The translations under genes were made by a program, and so were the position numbers. Of a stretch of DNA of 64,000 nt, positions 8,066 through 17,300 are shown piece after piece. The stretch comes from Symmachiella dynata. Its GTDB lineage: Bacteria > Planctomycetota > Planctomycetia > Planctomycetales > Planctomycetaceae. The stretch lies in NCBI RefSeq assembly GCF_007747995.1, contig NZ_CP036276.1:6066001-6130000 (forward strand), read 5' to 3'. Numbering within the stretch: the first letter of the stretch is position 1; each line of letters opens with the position of its first letter. The notes below the pieces were generated by a model that saw nothing but the letters and a program-made list of their open reading frames with translations, was not told the origin of the DNA and did no database searches.

Positions 8066-9220
8066 ATGGATTCATTCACACATCACAACCTGTTGCAACT
8101 CGTCACTCACAGCGATGGCGTTAAGGCTTCGTTGTACATGCCCACCGTCCGCTCTGGCCGCGAGGTGCAACAAAACGCCGTCCGCTTCAAAAACCTGATC
8201 AAACAGGTCAAGCACAAACTCGATGAGCAAGCTGTGAACATAACGCAGATCGACGCACGCGTTGACGAGGCGTTGAAGTTGGCGGCAAATGATCAATGGT
8301 GGCAGCATCAAGGTGACGGTCTCGCCATGTTTTTTGCTGATGACTTGATGGAAACTTATCGCCTGTCTGCTGAGATGCCCGAATTGGTCCTGGTGGGTCA
8401 GCGGTTTCAGATCACGCCCTTGGTGCGGTTGTTGCAAGGGGATGGACAATTCCATGTCTTGGCAGTCAGTCAAAACAGTGTCCGTCTTTTTCGGTGTACG
8501 CGTTATGACATCACTGAATTGCAACCGGCCGAACTCCCCTCGGACCTACGTTCGGCTCTGAATATCGACGAATACACCAGCACTTTGCAGCACCATACCG
8601 CGGGTGCCTCGCGGGCGTCTGGGGGAACGATCTTCCATGGGCAAGGAGCGGCTGACCTGGATGTCCAAAAGAACAACGAAATCTCGCAATACTTCCAGGT
8701 CATCAACCGAGCGCTGAGTAACTATTTCAACGACGATCGCGTACCGCTCGTGTTTGCCGGCGTCGAATATCTGTTTCCGATATTTCGTGAGACGTGTAAG
8801 CACAAAGGCATCTTCGACGAGCCGGTCGCAGGCAATCCCGATGATGTCTCCGCTAAGCAATTGCATACGGCAGCGTGGCGACTCGTTGAACCGATGTTTT
8901 TACGCGATCGTGAATCTGCGCTGACGCAGTTCAATAAGTTTGTCGCCAATGAAAAAACAACGACCAAGCTGAACCAGATTGTGAGTGCGGCACAAGAGGG
9001 GGCGATCGAGACCTTATTGCTGGCCGAAGATGAGCAGTTGTGGGGCCTGCCGGGCGACTCCGGAGCAGTTGCCAGTCAAGTGGAAATAAAAAAGGAAGAA
9101 CTTCTAAACTACTCGGCCGTGCTAACACTCGCCACCGGCGGGACGGTTTATACGTTGCCCAAACATCGGATGCCTCAAGAACAACGGTTAGCGGCAATAT
9201 TACGTTTTCTGTCCAGATAG
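8066..9220 (+). CDS. baeRF-type (bacterial archaeo-eukaryotic release-factor-like) protein
   Basis: This is a 384-residue protein resembling the bacterial aRF1/eRF1/Pelota-related baeRF families (family 3/7 type). It begins with LLQLVTHSDGVKASLYMPT, followed by a helical RFKNLIKQVKHKLDE region. The GDGLAMFFADD block and the QFHVLAVSQNSVRLFRCTRYD strand set mark the eRF1 middle-like domain, and the RVPLVFAGVEYLFPIFRET block the third domain. These proteins are predicted to act on ribosomes, possibly in stalled-ribosome rescue under stress, but this is inference from the domain family. There is no GGQ motif. It lies about 70 bases after the 17M-like gene and upstream of the CBS gene, consistent with a stress module. 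Confidence 0.75.
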   Translation: MDSFTHHNLLQLVTHSDGVKASLYMPTVRSGREVQQNAVRFKNLIKQVKHKLDEQAVNITQIDARVDEALKLAANDQWWQHQGDGLAMFFADDLMETYRLSAEMPELVLVGQRFQITPLVRLLQGDGQFHVLAVSQNSVRLFRCTRYDITELQPAELPSDLRSALNIDEYTSTLQHHTAGASRASGGTIFHGQGAADLDVQKNNEISQYFQVINRALSNYFNDDRVPLVFAGVEYLFPIFRETCKHKGIFDEPVAGNPDDVSAKQLHTAAWRLVEPMFLRDRESALTQFNKFVANEKTTTKLNQIVSAAQEGAIETLLLAEDEQLWGLPGDSGAVASQVEIKKEELLNYSAVLTLATGGTVYTLPKHRMPQEQRLAAILRFLSR

Positions 9221-9261
9221 CCACGGCCATCTCTATCCCGAATTCTCAATAGATCCAAAAC

Positions 9262-9358
9262 GCTAGACCCAGTTTCAAAACCCGGTTGCGCCTGTTCGAG
9301 ATCCTAGAATACAAGTGCGTGCCTGACGCGTCAGAGGGTTTTGAAACCAGTTGCAAGG
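9262..9358. repeat. Interspersed inverted-repeat element, family A, copy 1
   Basis: The left arm GTTTCAAAACCC (9272-9283) and the right arm GGGTTTTGAAAC (9336-9347) are perfect inverted copies about 52 bases apart. The internal sequence is related to copy 2 (19611-19700), including CCTGTTC, AATACAAG and the palindrome TGACGCGTCA just before the right arm. It ends only about 15-20 bases before the CBS gene start, so it is in that gene's leader and may fold in its mRNA. Confidence 0.8.
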
Positions 9359-9366
9359 AGCACGAG

Positions 9367-9798
9367 ATGAAACTCATAGACATCATGACCAAGAACGTCG
9401 AAGCCGTTTCGGTGGAAACCACAATATCAGCAGCCGCAAACGTCATGGCGCGGCACGACATTGGTTTTCTACCAGTCATCGAAGGGGACAAATTGGTCGG
9501 AACCATTACTGATCGCGACATCGTTGTCCGGGGTCTGGCCGAGAACAATAATCCGACTACAACCCCAGTCAACGAAATCATGACGAAGTGCCTAGAGACA
9601 TTGTCACCCGATGAGGATGTCGAACAGGCGGCGGCACTGATGCAAGAAAAGCAGATTCGCCGTTTGGTACTGCAAGATCGCGATGGCCGCTACGTGGGCG
9701 TCGTGTCGTTGGGCGACATCGCTCAACACGCACACGATTGGAAAATGTCCGGTGAGTCGCTCGATAAAATTTGCGAGCCGGTGGCAACTGGTCCGTGA
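9367..9798 (+). CDS. Two-CBS-domain protein
   Basis: This 143-residue protein is made of a pair of CBS domains (Bateman module) and nothing else. CBS1 runs from IMTKNVEAVSVETT to GTITDRDIVVRGLAE, and CBS2 from IMTKCLETLSPDEDVEQAAALM to YVGVVSLGDIA. The GT-TDRDI and GVVSLGDI motifs are the usual adenosyl-ligand contacts, so it probably senses an adenine nucleotide or similar ligand. The start at 9367 has AAGGAG 8 bases upstream; the repeat element occupies the bases just before this. Related stand-alone Bateman proteins often accompany stress genes. Two further CBS proteins lie at 28982-29944. Confidence 0.88.
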   Translation: MKLIDIMTKNVEAVSVETTISAAANVMARHDIGFLPVIEGDKLVGTITDRDIVVRGLAENNNPTTTPVNEIMTKCLETLSPDEDVEQAAALMQEKQIRRLVLQDRDGRYVGVVSLGDIAQHAHDWKMSGESLDKICEPVATGP

Positions 9799-9881
9799 CG
9801 ATGGGCAGCAGACGAATCGGCATATCTCGGGTTCCGTTCACCCGAGTCTCGTTCACCAAGCAGTCAATGGAGTTAATAATC

Positions 9882-10403
9882 ATGGGTATTTATGTCATTG
9901 CGAAAAAAAATGTTACTGAGCTTCAGACAGCGGTTTTCTACGCTGACGACGATGGTCAAGAAGAAGCGGTTGCTGTGTTCACAAACGACGATCGGGCACA
10001 CGTCTACATCACCGATTCCGATTGGGACCAAACAGAAACCATTGCCGAGTTGACACCCATTGATTTCCTGCAATGGCTCACCTCGATTCACAGCAAAGGG
10101 ACCCACTATTTAGCTGTCAATCCTGTCCGCGACGATCAGGAACAAGGGATTGCCCAACCGGTGCTGAACATCGAAGAACTGTTGTCGGAGTTGGCGGCCG
10201 CTTTAGAAGGCAAACTCAAAGCCCCCGCCCCGCCCCCACAAATGCAAACCCACGAAGTCGAGATCTACCATTGCGAAAAATGTGGCGAGGTCCTGCGGCA
10301 GCCGTCAGGTCGCGCAGTCCCAGCCTGTTGTGATCAGGAAATGCAAAAGCCAGCCGTTGACAAAGTAACAACGCCCCGTAGCGGGAAGGTCCCCAGCGCC
10401 TGA
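9882..10403 (+). CDS. Hypothetical protein with C-terminal zinc-knuckle
   Basis: This is a 173-residue protein. The N-terminal part (about 1-75) is a mixed alpha/beta segment (YVIAKKNVTELQTAVFYADD, AVAVFTNDDRAHVYITDSD), and the middle is acidic and helical. The C-terminus carries a CxxC...CC knuckle (CEKCGEVLRQ then PACCDQEM), like a rubredoxin/desulforedoxin-type zinc ribbon, followed by a basic tail. I do not recognise the whole family. The ATG at 9882 follows a GGAG about 12 bases upstream; the frame is open 37 codons further up over the end of the CBS gene region. Its place in the stress-type run suggests a regulatory or protective protein, but this is a guess. Confidence 0.62.
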   Translation: MGIYVIAKKNVTELQTAVFYADDDGQEEAVAVFTNDDRAHVYITDSDWDQTETIAELTPIDFLQWLTSIHSKGTHYLAVNPVRDDQEQGIAQPVLNIEELLSELAAALEGKLKAPAPPPQMQTHEVEIYHCEKCGEVLRQPSGRAVPACCDQEMQKPAVDKVTTPRSGKVPSA

Positions 10404-10513
10404 GTTTTCAAAATCACCGCTGTCCACTTACCGGCTTTAGGGTGTGCTCTCAGACCACCAACCGTTGGTCGGCAACTATCAAAAACTGAGAGACGTCCAC
10501 AAAGGAGGACCTG

Positions 10514-11527
10514 ATGAACCATCTGAAACATCGACATCCCAAGAGTCGGTCATTTTTTCCCCACTTCCGCTTCTCCAATTGGCACGAAACGATTGTTTTC
10601 GCGGTAGGACTCGCCATCTTAGGCACGCCGTTTCTGCTGGGAGATGAGTTGCGAGAGGCAGACACTGCTGCCAACACTCCGAGGCGTGGATTGGCTGACA
10701 GTGAAGTCACCGTCGACAACGACGGAAAAGGTCTCCATGAGGGGCCAGTGAAATTTGACTCCGAGAAGGACTCATCCAAAACCGCCTGGATTTTTCGCAC
10801 CAGTGCTATTGTTAACACCCCCGTCGTTGGCGAGTCGGGGCAGGCTTTGGGGCATGTTGATGAACTGGTGATAAACGCTCGTAACGGCGACGTGCGCTAT
10901 GCAGCTGTGGAATTGCCCAAGCTGCTCGGTCGTGAAAAACTGCTGGCGATCCCCTGGAACTCGCTTGTGCTGCATAGAAACGAAGATGGTCGCCTGCACT
11001 TCGTCGTCAATATCCCCCTCGAAAAACTAAAGAAGGCGCCAGGATTCGACCGGGAGCATTGGCCAAACGTGGGCAATCGCAAGTGGGCCGATGAGATCGC
11101 CGTTTACTACGGGGTTATCATCAAAGAAGGAGATTTGAAGTCGAATTTCGGGACAGACGTTAAACCGCTCGATCAGGTCCCCTACTTAATCCGTTCAAAA
11201 CAGATGCTCGACATGCCGATCAACGATTCCCAGTGTGAGACGGTCGGCCATGTTCGCGATCTGTTGGTGGATTTCGCGACTGGCTCAGCCCGTTATGCCA
11301 TTTGCTCCCGCGAAGAGAAAAACAAACAGCACAAGTTGTTTGCCATCCCGTTATTCGTTTTAAAGTTTCAAAACGGCTCGCAGTCGCCGCATTTTGTTCT
11401 AACCATGGAACGCGAACGCCTTGCGGAAGCGCCTAGCTTTGAAAAATCAGCATGGCCCAACATCCGCGAACCAATGTGGTCTCAATATATCGATGCATTT
11501 TATCAAGCCAATCTCAAAGCCAATTAA
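10514..11527 (+). CDS. Double PRC-barrel protein
   Basis: This 337-residue protein has an N-terminal hydrophobic segment (about 17-37: ETIVFAVGLAILGTPFLLG) that acts as a signal or anchor. A charged linker leads to two PRC-barrel domains. The first (about 97-170) starts NTPVVGESGQALGHVDELVIN and contains DVRYAAVELP and KLLAIPWNSLVL. The second (about 228-300) starts DMPINDSQCETVGHVRDLLVD with ARYAICS and KLFAIPLFVLKF. PRC barrels are small beta modules found in RNA metabolism and in photosynthetic reaction centre H subunits. Repeats of this type occur in exported stress proteins. An excellent ribosome site, AGGAGGA, ends 4-5 bases before the ATG. The downstream MscS gene follows closely. Confidence 0.8.
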   Translation: MNHLKHRHPKSRSFFPHFRFSNWHETIVFAVGLAILGTPFLLGDELREADTAANTPRRGLADSEVTVDNDGKGLHEGPVKFDSEKDSSKTAWIFRTSAIVNTPVVGESGQALGHVDELVINARNGDVRYAAVELPKLLGREKLLAIPWNSLVLHRNEDGRLHFVVNIPLEKLKKAPGFDREHWPNVGNRKWADEIAVYYGVIIKEGDLKSNFGTDVKPLDQVPYLIRSKQMLDMPINDSQCETVGHVRDLLVDFATGSARYAICSREEKNKQHKLFAIPLFVLKFQNGSQSPHFVLTMERERLAEAPSFEKSAWPNIREPMWSQYIDAFYQANLKAN

Positions 11528-11671
11528 CGGTTGCTGCGCAAGCAGAGCCAACGGGAGGGTCACGAGTTGTTCTATCGGTGTCACTTTAGTCCACAATCAT
11601 CCCCAAGACTGTTGCCCGCGGTTTTTCAGCGGAGCATTGCAATCGACACCCACCGGTACGCCTACCGCTGC

Positions 11672-13144
11672 ATGGTAAACGTTCTGGCATGTGTGGTCGC
11701 TATGATTGCATTGTCCACACACGGTCTTTCGGCACAGGAAACCGAGGCAATCGACCAAGCACAGCCCGCCGACCCACAGCCACCGGTCGAAGAACCCCAG
11801 ACCGACGAGGCGACACTCGCCACGCCTGACAAAGTCAATGTGGAGCAAATCGTAGGTGACGACGCGATTGAAGCGAGACTGCAACGGATCCTCGAAGCGA
11901 CGGAATGGTTTGAAAACCCGCAAGTCCAAGTCGAAGATGGAATTGTCTTTCTCGCCGGATCGACGCAAAACGAGAAGTATCGCGAATGGGCTGGGAAGGT
12001 CGCCGGCAACACGCAAGACGTCGTTGCTGTCGTCAATCGCGTCAATGTTGTGACTCCCTCAATCTGGGATATGTCTCCCATGTGGGTGGTTTTAAAGGAT
12101 CTCACCCGCACCACTGTGCAATCCATACCGTTGCTCATCATTGCTGTGCTCATTCTCGGCATCACATGGATACTTCTGAAACTCACAGTGCTTATCGCCG
12201 ACAAATCTGTGCTGAAACGTGTGGACAACAATCTCTTGCGCGAGGTCGCGCGCAAGGCGTTGGCCATCCCGGTTGCTTTGGTGGGTCTGTATCTGGTGTT
12301 AAAGGTTTCCGGCATGACCCGCCTAGCAATGACGGTTCTTGGCGGGACCGGCCTGGTTGGACTTGTAATTGGCTTTGCATTTCGGGATATCGCCGAAAAC
12401 TTTTTGGCCAGCATTTTGTTGAGCGTGCAAAACCCGTTTCGCTATGGCGATCTCATCGAAGTGGCCGGCTATCTGGGATATGTCCAACGCGTTAACACCC
12501 GGGGAACGTTGTTGATGACCATGGAAGGCAATCATGTACAAATTCCGAACTCGACAATCTACAAGGAAACCATCAAGAATTATTCAGCGAACCCCAATTG
12601 CCGTTTCGATTTCGGCATTGGAATTGGATACGACGTACCGATTACGCGCGCTCAAGAAGCTGCAATGAATATCCTCGCCGACCATCCCGCTGTCTTGAAG
12701 GACCCCGAGCCGCAGGTACTCGTGGAAAAACTCGGTGCTGCGACTGTGAACTTGCGAGTATTTGCTTGGGTGAATGCGCAGAAGCATAGCTGGATTAAAG
12801 TCAGGTCGTCTCTGATCCGCTTAGTCAAAAGCGGCTTTGAAAGTCAGGGATTTGAAATGCCCGATGAACAGCGCGAAGTCATCTTTCCCAATGGTGTCCC
12901 GATTCTTGGAGCGGTAACAGCCTCCCAAGATGACGATCCGCACAAATTGCCAGAATCCCGTGGCAATGGTCAGCCTCAGCGGCTAGTCGCAACTGAATCC
13001 GAACAACTGACAAACTCAGCCGAGGGCGCGTTGGCCAGTGAAGAAGAAACAGTCAGGCAACAGGCGCGTCAGTCACGTGACCCAGAAGATGGAAGCACTG
13101 ACCTCCTCGAAACCCAAGCCAAAGTATCGCCGCAAAATCCATAA
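11672..13144 (+). CDS. MscS-family mechanosensitive channel with N-terminal BON domain
   Basis: This is a 490-residue protein. A signal peptide (MVNVLACVVAMIALSTHGLSA) leads to an acidic linker. A BON domain follows (about 65-128: EARLQRILEATEWFENPQVQVEDGIV to VVAVVNRVNV), predicted to be periplasmic. Three membrane helices come next (about 147-168, 190-210 and 220-240). The pore helix region is GGTGLVGLVIGFAFRDIAENFLASILL, followed by the beta domain (FRYGDLIEVAGYLGYVQRVNTRGTLL, VQIPNSTIYKETIKNYS) and a disordered Gln/Glu tail. MscS channels release solutes on hypo-osmotic shock. The start at 11672 is chosen for the signal peptide; a TTG at 11531 is in frame but unsupported. It fits the stress module. 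Confidence 0.87.
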   Translation: MVNVLACVVAMIALSTHGLSAQETEAIDQAQPADPQPPVEEPQTDEATLATPDKVNVEQIVGDDAIEARLQRILEATEWFENPQVQVEDGIVFLAGSTQNEKYREWAGKVAGNTQDVVAVVNRVNVVTPSIWDMSPMWVVLKDLTRTTVQSIPLLIIAVLILGITWILLKLTVLIADKSVLKRVDNNLLREVARKALAIPVALVGLYLVLKVSGMTRLAMTVLGGTGLVGLVIGFAFRDIAENFLASILLSVQNPFRYGDLIEVAGYLGYVQRVNTRGTLLMTMEGNHVQIPNSTIYKETIKNYSANPNCRFDFGIGIGYDVPITRAQEAAMNILADHPAVLKDPEPQVLVEKLGAATVNLRVFAWVNAQKHSWIKVRSSLIRLVKSGFESQGFEMPDEQREVIFPNGVPILGAVTASQDDDPHKLPESRGNGQPQRLVATESEQLTNSAEGALASEEETVRQQARQSRDPEDGSTDLLETQAKVSPQNP

Positions 13145-13395
13145 TCTGGCCAATCCGCAGCCCAGGTGGTCATGGCCCTTCCCCTCAATGAAAGCTGGTC
13201 TATAACCATCCCAGCAGCTATTGAATCCCCTGTATTAATGATGCTGACGATCGCTTAGCGGGAACCGACTAGTCCGCCTTGATGTATTCCTCGATTTACC
13301 TTTGATTGTTGCTGGCAAAAAAGTTGCATAAAATGAGTATGCCCGATTAAGAACCGGCCGGTCGCCGTCAGGAGAATTGAATACAAAGGGTTCGC

Positions 13396-14058
13396 ATGTC
13401 TGAATTGCACACAAACAAAGCGTCGTGGCCGGCGGATTGGCTGCGATTTGTACGTGGGTTTCTTGCCAATCCCAATAAGGTGGCCTCCATCGTGCCGAGC
13501 TCACAATATCTGCAGCACCGGATTAGTTTGCTGCCGTGCGTTCAATCAGCAGAATTTGTTATCGAACTCGGCCCGGGCACGGGCGAAACTACGTTGGCCT
13601 TGCTCCGCCGGATGCCGCCAACGAGTCAGTTGTTGTGCATCGAGATCGTTCCTGAATTTGTCGAACATTTACAGCAGATCCGCGATCCGCGACTGAATGT
13701 CGTTCAGGGGAATGCTTTAGACCTTGCCGAGATTTTGGCCGAGCGGAATTTACCGATGCCCAATACCGTTGTTTCCGGGATTCCCTTTTCTCACCTTTCG
13801 CTGACAGAAGGCCGGGAATTGGTACGGATCATCCATTCTGTTCTTGCTCCGCAAGGCACGTTTCTCGCCTACCAATTTCGCGACCGAATCAGTGAACTGG
13901 CCGACGAAGTCTTCGGCGAACCCCAGACTTCGTTCGTTTTCTGGAACATTCCACCACTGCGCATCTGGCAATGGGAAAAGTCCAGTCAAAGCCCCCCAAT
14001 TGCAGCTCCCAAATATCATGAATCCGTTCCCATGGCTAGCATCAATGATCTGACCTAA
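13396..14058 (+). CDS. PmtA-like phospholipid N-methyltransferase (class I SAM)
   Basis: This 220-residue methyltransferase has SAM motif I as VIELGPGTGETTLALL (about 55-70), the acidic post-II residue in LCIEIVPEF, NVVQGNALDLAE and the VVSGIPFSHLS motif. The overall pattern, with an N-terminal WLRFVRGFLANPNKVASIVPSS segment, matches PmtA-like phosphatidylethanolamine N-methyltransferases, which are close relatives of the KsgA dimethyltransferases. It probably modifies membrane lipids, but the substrate is inferred. The ATG is preceded by AAAGGG. The gene is independent, about 250 bases after the channel gene. It could also be annotated as an rRNA adenine methyltransferase-like protein. Confidence 0.75.
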   Translation: MSELHTNKASWPADWLRFVRGFLANPNKVASIVPSSQYLQHRISLLPCVQSAEFVIELGPGTGETTLALLRRMPPTSQLLCIEIVPEFVEHLQQIRDPRLNVVQGNALDLAEILAERNLPMPNTVVSGIPFSHLSLTEGRELVRIIHSVLAPQGTFLAYQFRDRISELADEVFGEPQTSFVFWNIPPLRIWQWEKSSQSPPIAAPKYHESVPMASINDLT

Positions 14059-14399
14059 AGCGAGCGGCGACAGTGTCATCTATTCGCTTACACCACCTAT
14101 ATGAGAACAAACTGATTCCTCCAACCAGCTTGCCATGAGTTATTGCATGACCGGAACGATACCGTTTGGTGAAGTTTTGGATGTCCAAAAAGTGGACATC
14201 CAGAATTCAATGGCGTTCGGCCAGAATCAGATTTTCCCTTGGGATGTGTGGTCTGTTTTGTCAGACAGTTGTACTTGAATTACCCCGTTTTCAATCAGCA
14301 GCAGTCTTTCCAGCACTGCACTCGAATCGGACGTGAGTATTTTATGAATTCGTTGGAATCGATTTCTCAGGAGCGATAGAATTAGGGGAGTGGGCCCTC
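14059..14399. other. Leader/promoter region of the hybrid kinase
   Basis: This is about 340 bases between the methyltransferase and the kinase, with no gene. It contains the inverted repeat at 14178-14202 and, at 14384-14390, the AGGGGAG ribosome site used by the kinase TTG start. Confidence 0.6.
14178..14202. promoter_or_regulatory. Operator-like perfect inverted repeat upstream of the hybrid kinase
   Basis: TGGATGTCCA (14178-14187) and TGGACATCCA (14193-14202) form a perfect 10-bp inverted repeat with a 5-base AAAAG spacer. It lies about 200 bases before the kinase start. The size and spacing are those of a dimeric repressor site. It could also be a small hairpin, but there is no T-run for termination. 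Confidence 0.5.
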
Positions 14400-17300
14400 T
14401 TGAATATGTGGGATCTCTTTGCTGAAAATGCGCCGCCAATGAAAATCAAACCACGGTCCACCTTCGCCAGCTACGGTTTGGCGGTAGTCTTCACAGGACT
14501 GGCCACGGGACTACAACTTCTGGCTCATCCCTATTTTGGTGGTGCTGTCCCATACATTCCCTTTTGTCTAGCGGTTTTTGCTACTGCCTTAATAGCCAAA
14601 GCGGGCCCCACGTTACTTGCTATTCTCTTGAGCGACCTGGCAGTCCTTGCTTGGTTTCTTCCGCCGCCAGATTCGCTTCTTCCGGCCGACACAGCTGGTT
14701 GGCTGGGATTGATGCTCTTCAGTCTCTTCGGAATCTGTGTGGCGATTTTGAGTGACGGAAGAAGACACAAAACGGAGCAATTCCAAGGTGAACGCGAACG
14801 TTTCTTGGCCACGCTCTCGAGCATTGAAGATGGCGTGATCGTCACGGACAGCAACGGGCAGGTCACATTCCTCAACACCGTGGCGGAAGGCATCACAGGC
14901 ACAGGCAACGCTGCTGCACAGGGAAAGCCGCTGGATGTCATTTTTCGCTTGATCAACGAATCATCTCGACAGCCAATTGAGAATCTCGTCGACAGGGCAG
15001 ACAGGGAGGGGCACGATATCGGTCTGTCCGATCAGAGTCTGTTGATCGCGGACGATGGCACGGAAAAAGCGATTGAAGGGACTGTCGCCCCCATCCGCAC
15101 TCAAGTCGGAAAATTTGCTGGGTGCGTGATTGTGTATCGGGACGTGACCGAGCGGCGACGACTGGAACGGGAAGGCGCAACAAGCGTAGAGACCTCCCGG
15201 CTCTTGGCAGCCATCATCACATCTTCAAATGATGCGATCATCAGCAAGTCACTGGATGGCATGATTCAGAGTTGGAACACCGCCGCCGAGCGAATCTTTG
15301 GTTTTACTGCAGAGCAGGCAATCGGTCACCACATTTCCATTTTAATCCCCGCCGAACGAGCCGAAGAAGAAAACCGGATTATTGCCCAATTGCGAAAAGG
15401 GCAGCGTGTCGAGCATTTCGATACGGTACGGCTCAGGAGCGACGGCCAAAGGGTTTTCGTTTCGCTGACAATATCTCCGGTCAGAAATGCAGAAGGGCAA
15501 ATTATCGGGGCCTCTAAGATCGCCAGAGACATCACCAAACAGAAGAAGGCTGAGGAGCGACTGCGAGAAAGCGAAGAACGATTTATCCAGCTGGGGAATG
15601 CCATCCCTCAGATGGCGTGGATGGCCCAGCCGGATGGACACATCGATTGGTATAACGACCGCTGGTACGAATATACCGGCACGACGTTTCAGGAGATGGA
15701 AGGTTGGGGTTGGCAAAGTGTGCCTGCCCCTAACGTGTTGCCAGAAGTCATGCAGCGCTGGCAGAAGGCTTTAGAATCTGGCGAACCGTTTAACATGGTC
15801 TTTCCCTTACGGGGAGCAGATGGCGAGTTCCGGCCGTTTCTCACTCAGGTTCTGCCGTTTCGCAATGGCGAAGGCAAGATCACCCGTTGGTTTGGGACGA
15901 ACACAGACATCAGTGCGATCAAGCGGACCGAAGACGAACTGCGCGAAGCGCGCTCGCGTCTCGAATCCACCTTAGCGGCAGCTGAGATTGGAACCTGGGA
16001 GTTTGACGCGGTCAAGAACACTGTTCGAGCCGACCCCAACCTGGCACGCATGTTTGACGTGAGTCTTGAAGACGAGGCCAGCAATGCGCTTGAAAGTTAT
16101 CTCAAGGCAATCCATCCCGATGATCAGAAACGGGTCACAGAAGGAATCGAACAGGCAATAAAAGCAGGATCAACTTACGAAAACGAATTTCGGATCGTTG
16201 GCAGTGGTAATGAAGTTCGCTGGGTTGTCGCTCGTGGTCGAGTGGAACGTGACAACACCGGGCAGGCGATCCGCCTCCCTGGTGTCGCGATGGATATTTC
16301 AGAGCGCAAGCAGGTTGAAAAAGCACTCCAAGAAAGCAAAGAACAATTTCGCTTAGCACTCGATTCCGCTGAACTTGGCACTTGGAGTGTCAATCCAGCC
16401 ACCTATCATCTCACCTGTGACGAGCGGTTCCGTATCATTTTTCACGGCTGCGCCGATCCCATTACTTACGACCAGGCAATTGCCGCCATCCATCCCGACG
16501 ATCAACAGCGGATCCGCGATGCTGTGGCAAAGGCAATTCGTCCCGATAACCCGGCTCGTTACGCTCAAGAATACCGGATTGTACAACCAAACGGGACCAA
16601 TCGCTGGGTGTTTGCTAAAGGACGTGCAAACTTTGAGCCAACCGACGCGGGGCAGCGACTCGTCAGCTTCGACGGTACATTGATGGACATCACTCAGCAG
16701 CGGAAAATGCAGGAGGAACTCCGTGAGCTTGCGTCCCGTTTGGCCGAAACCGACCGTCGTAAAGATGAGTTTTTGGCGACGTTGGCCCATGAACTTCGTA
16801 ATCCGCTGGCCCCGATTCGTACTGGGCTGGAGATCATGAAGTCCGTGATGGACGACCCCGAAACCATGGAAGACATTCGCTGCACGATGGAACGGCAGAC
16901 GCAGCAGTTGATCATGTTGGTCGACGATCTCCTTGACGTGTCACGTATCAGCAAAGGTAAGCTCAAACTTCGCAAGTGCCGGGTCAAACTGGCCGATGTC
17001 ATCCAGAGTGCGGTCGAAGCTTCGAATTCTTTCATTGACGAGTCCAACCACAAACTGATTACGGACATTCCCTCAGAGCCAATCTACTTGAATGCCGACC
17101 CAAATCGTTTGGCGCAGGTCGTGTCCAATCTGCTCAACAACAGTATCAAATATACTCCCGAAGGCGGACGCATTCGATTGTCCGCAGAGCGGCAAGAAAA
17201 TGATGTCGTTGTTTCGGTTGAGGACAACGGCCTCGGTATTCCTGCCGAGATGCTCGACCGCATTTTCGAGATGTTCGCCCAGATCGACCGTCCACAAGAG

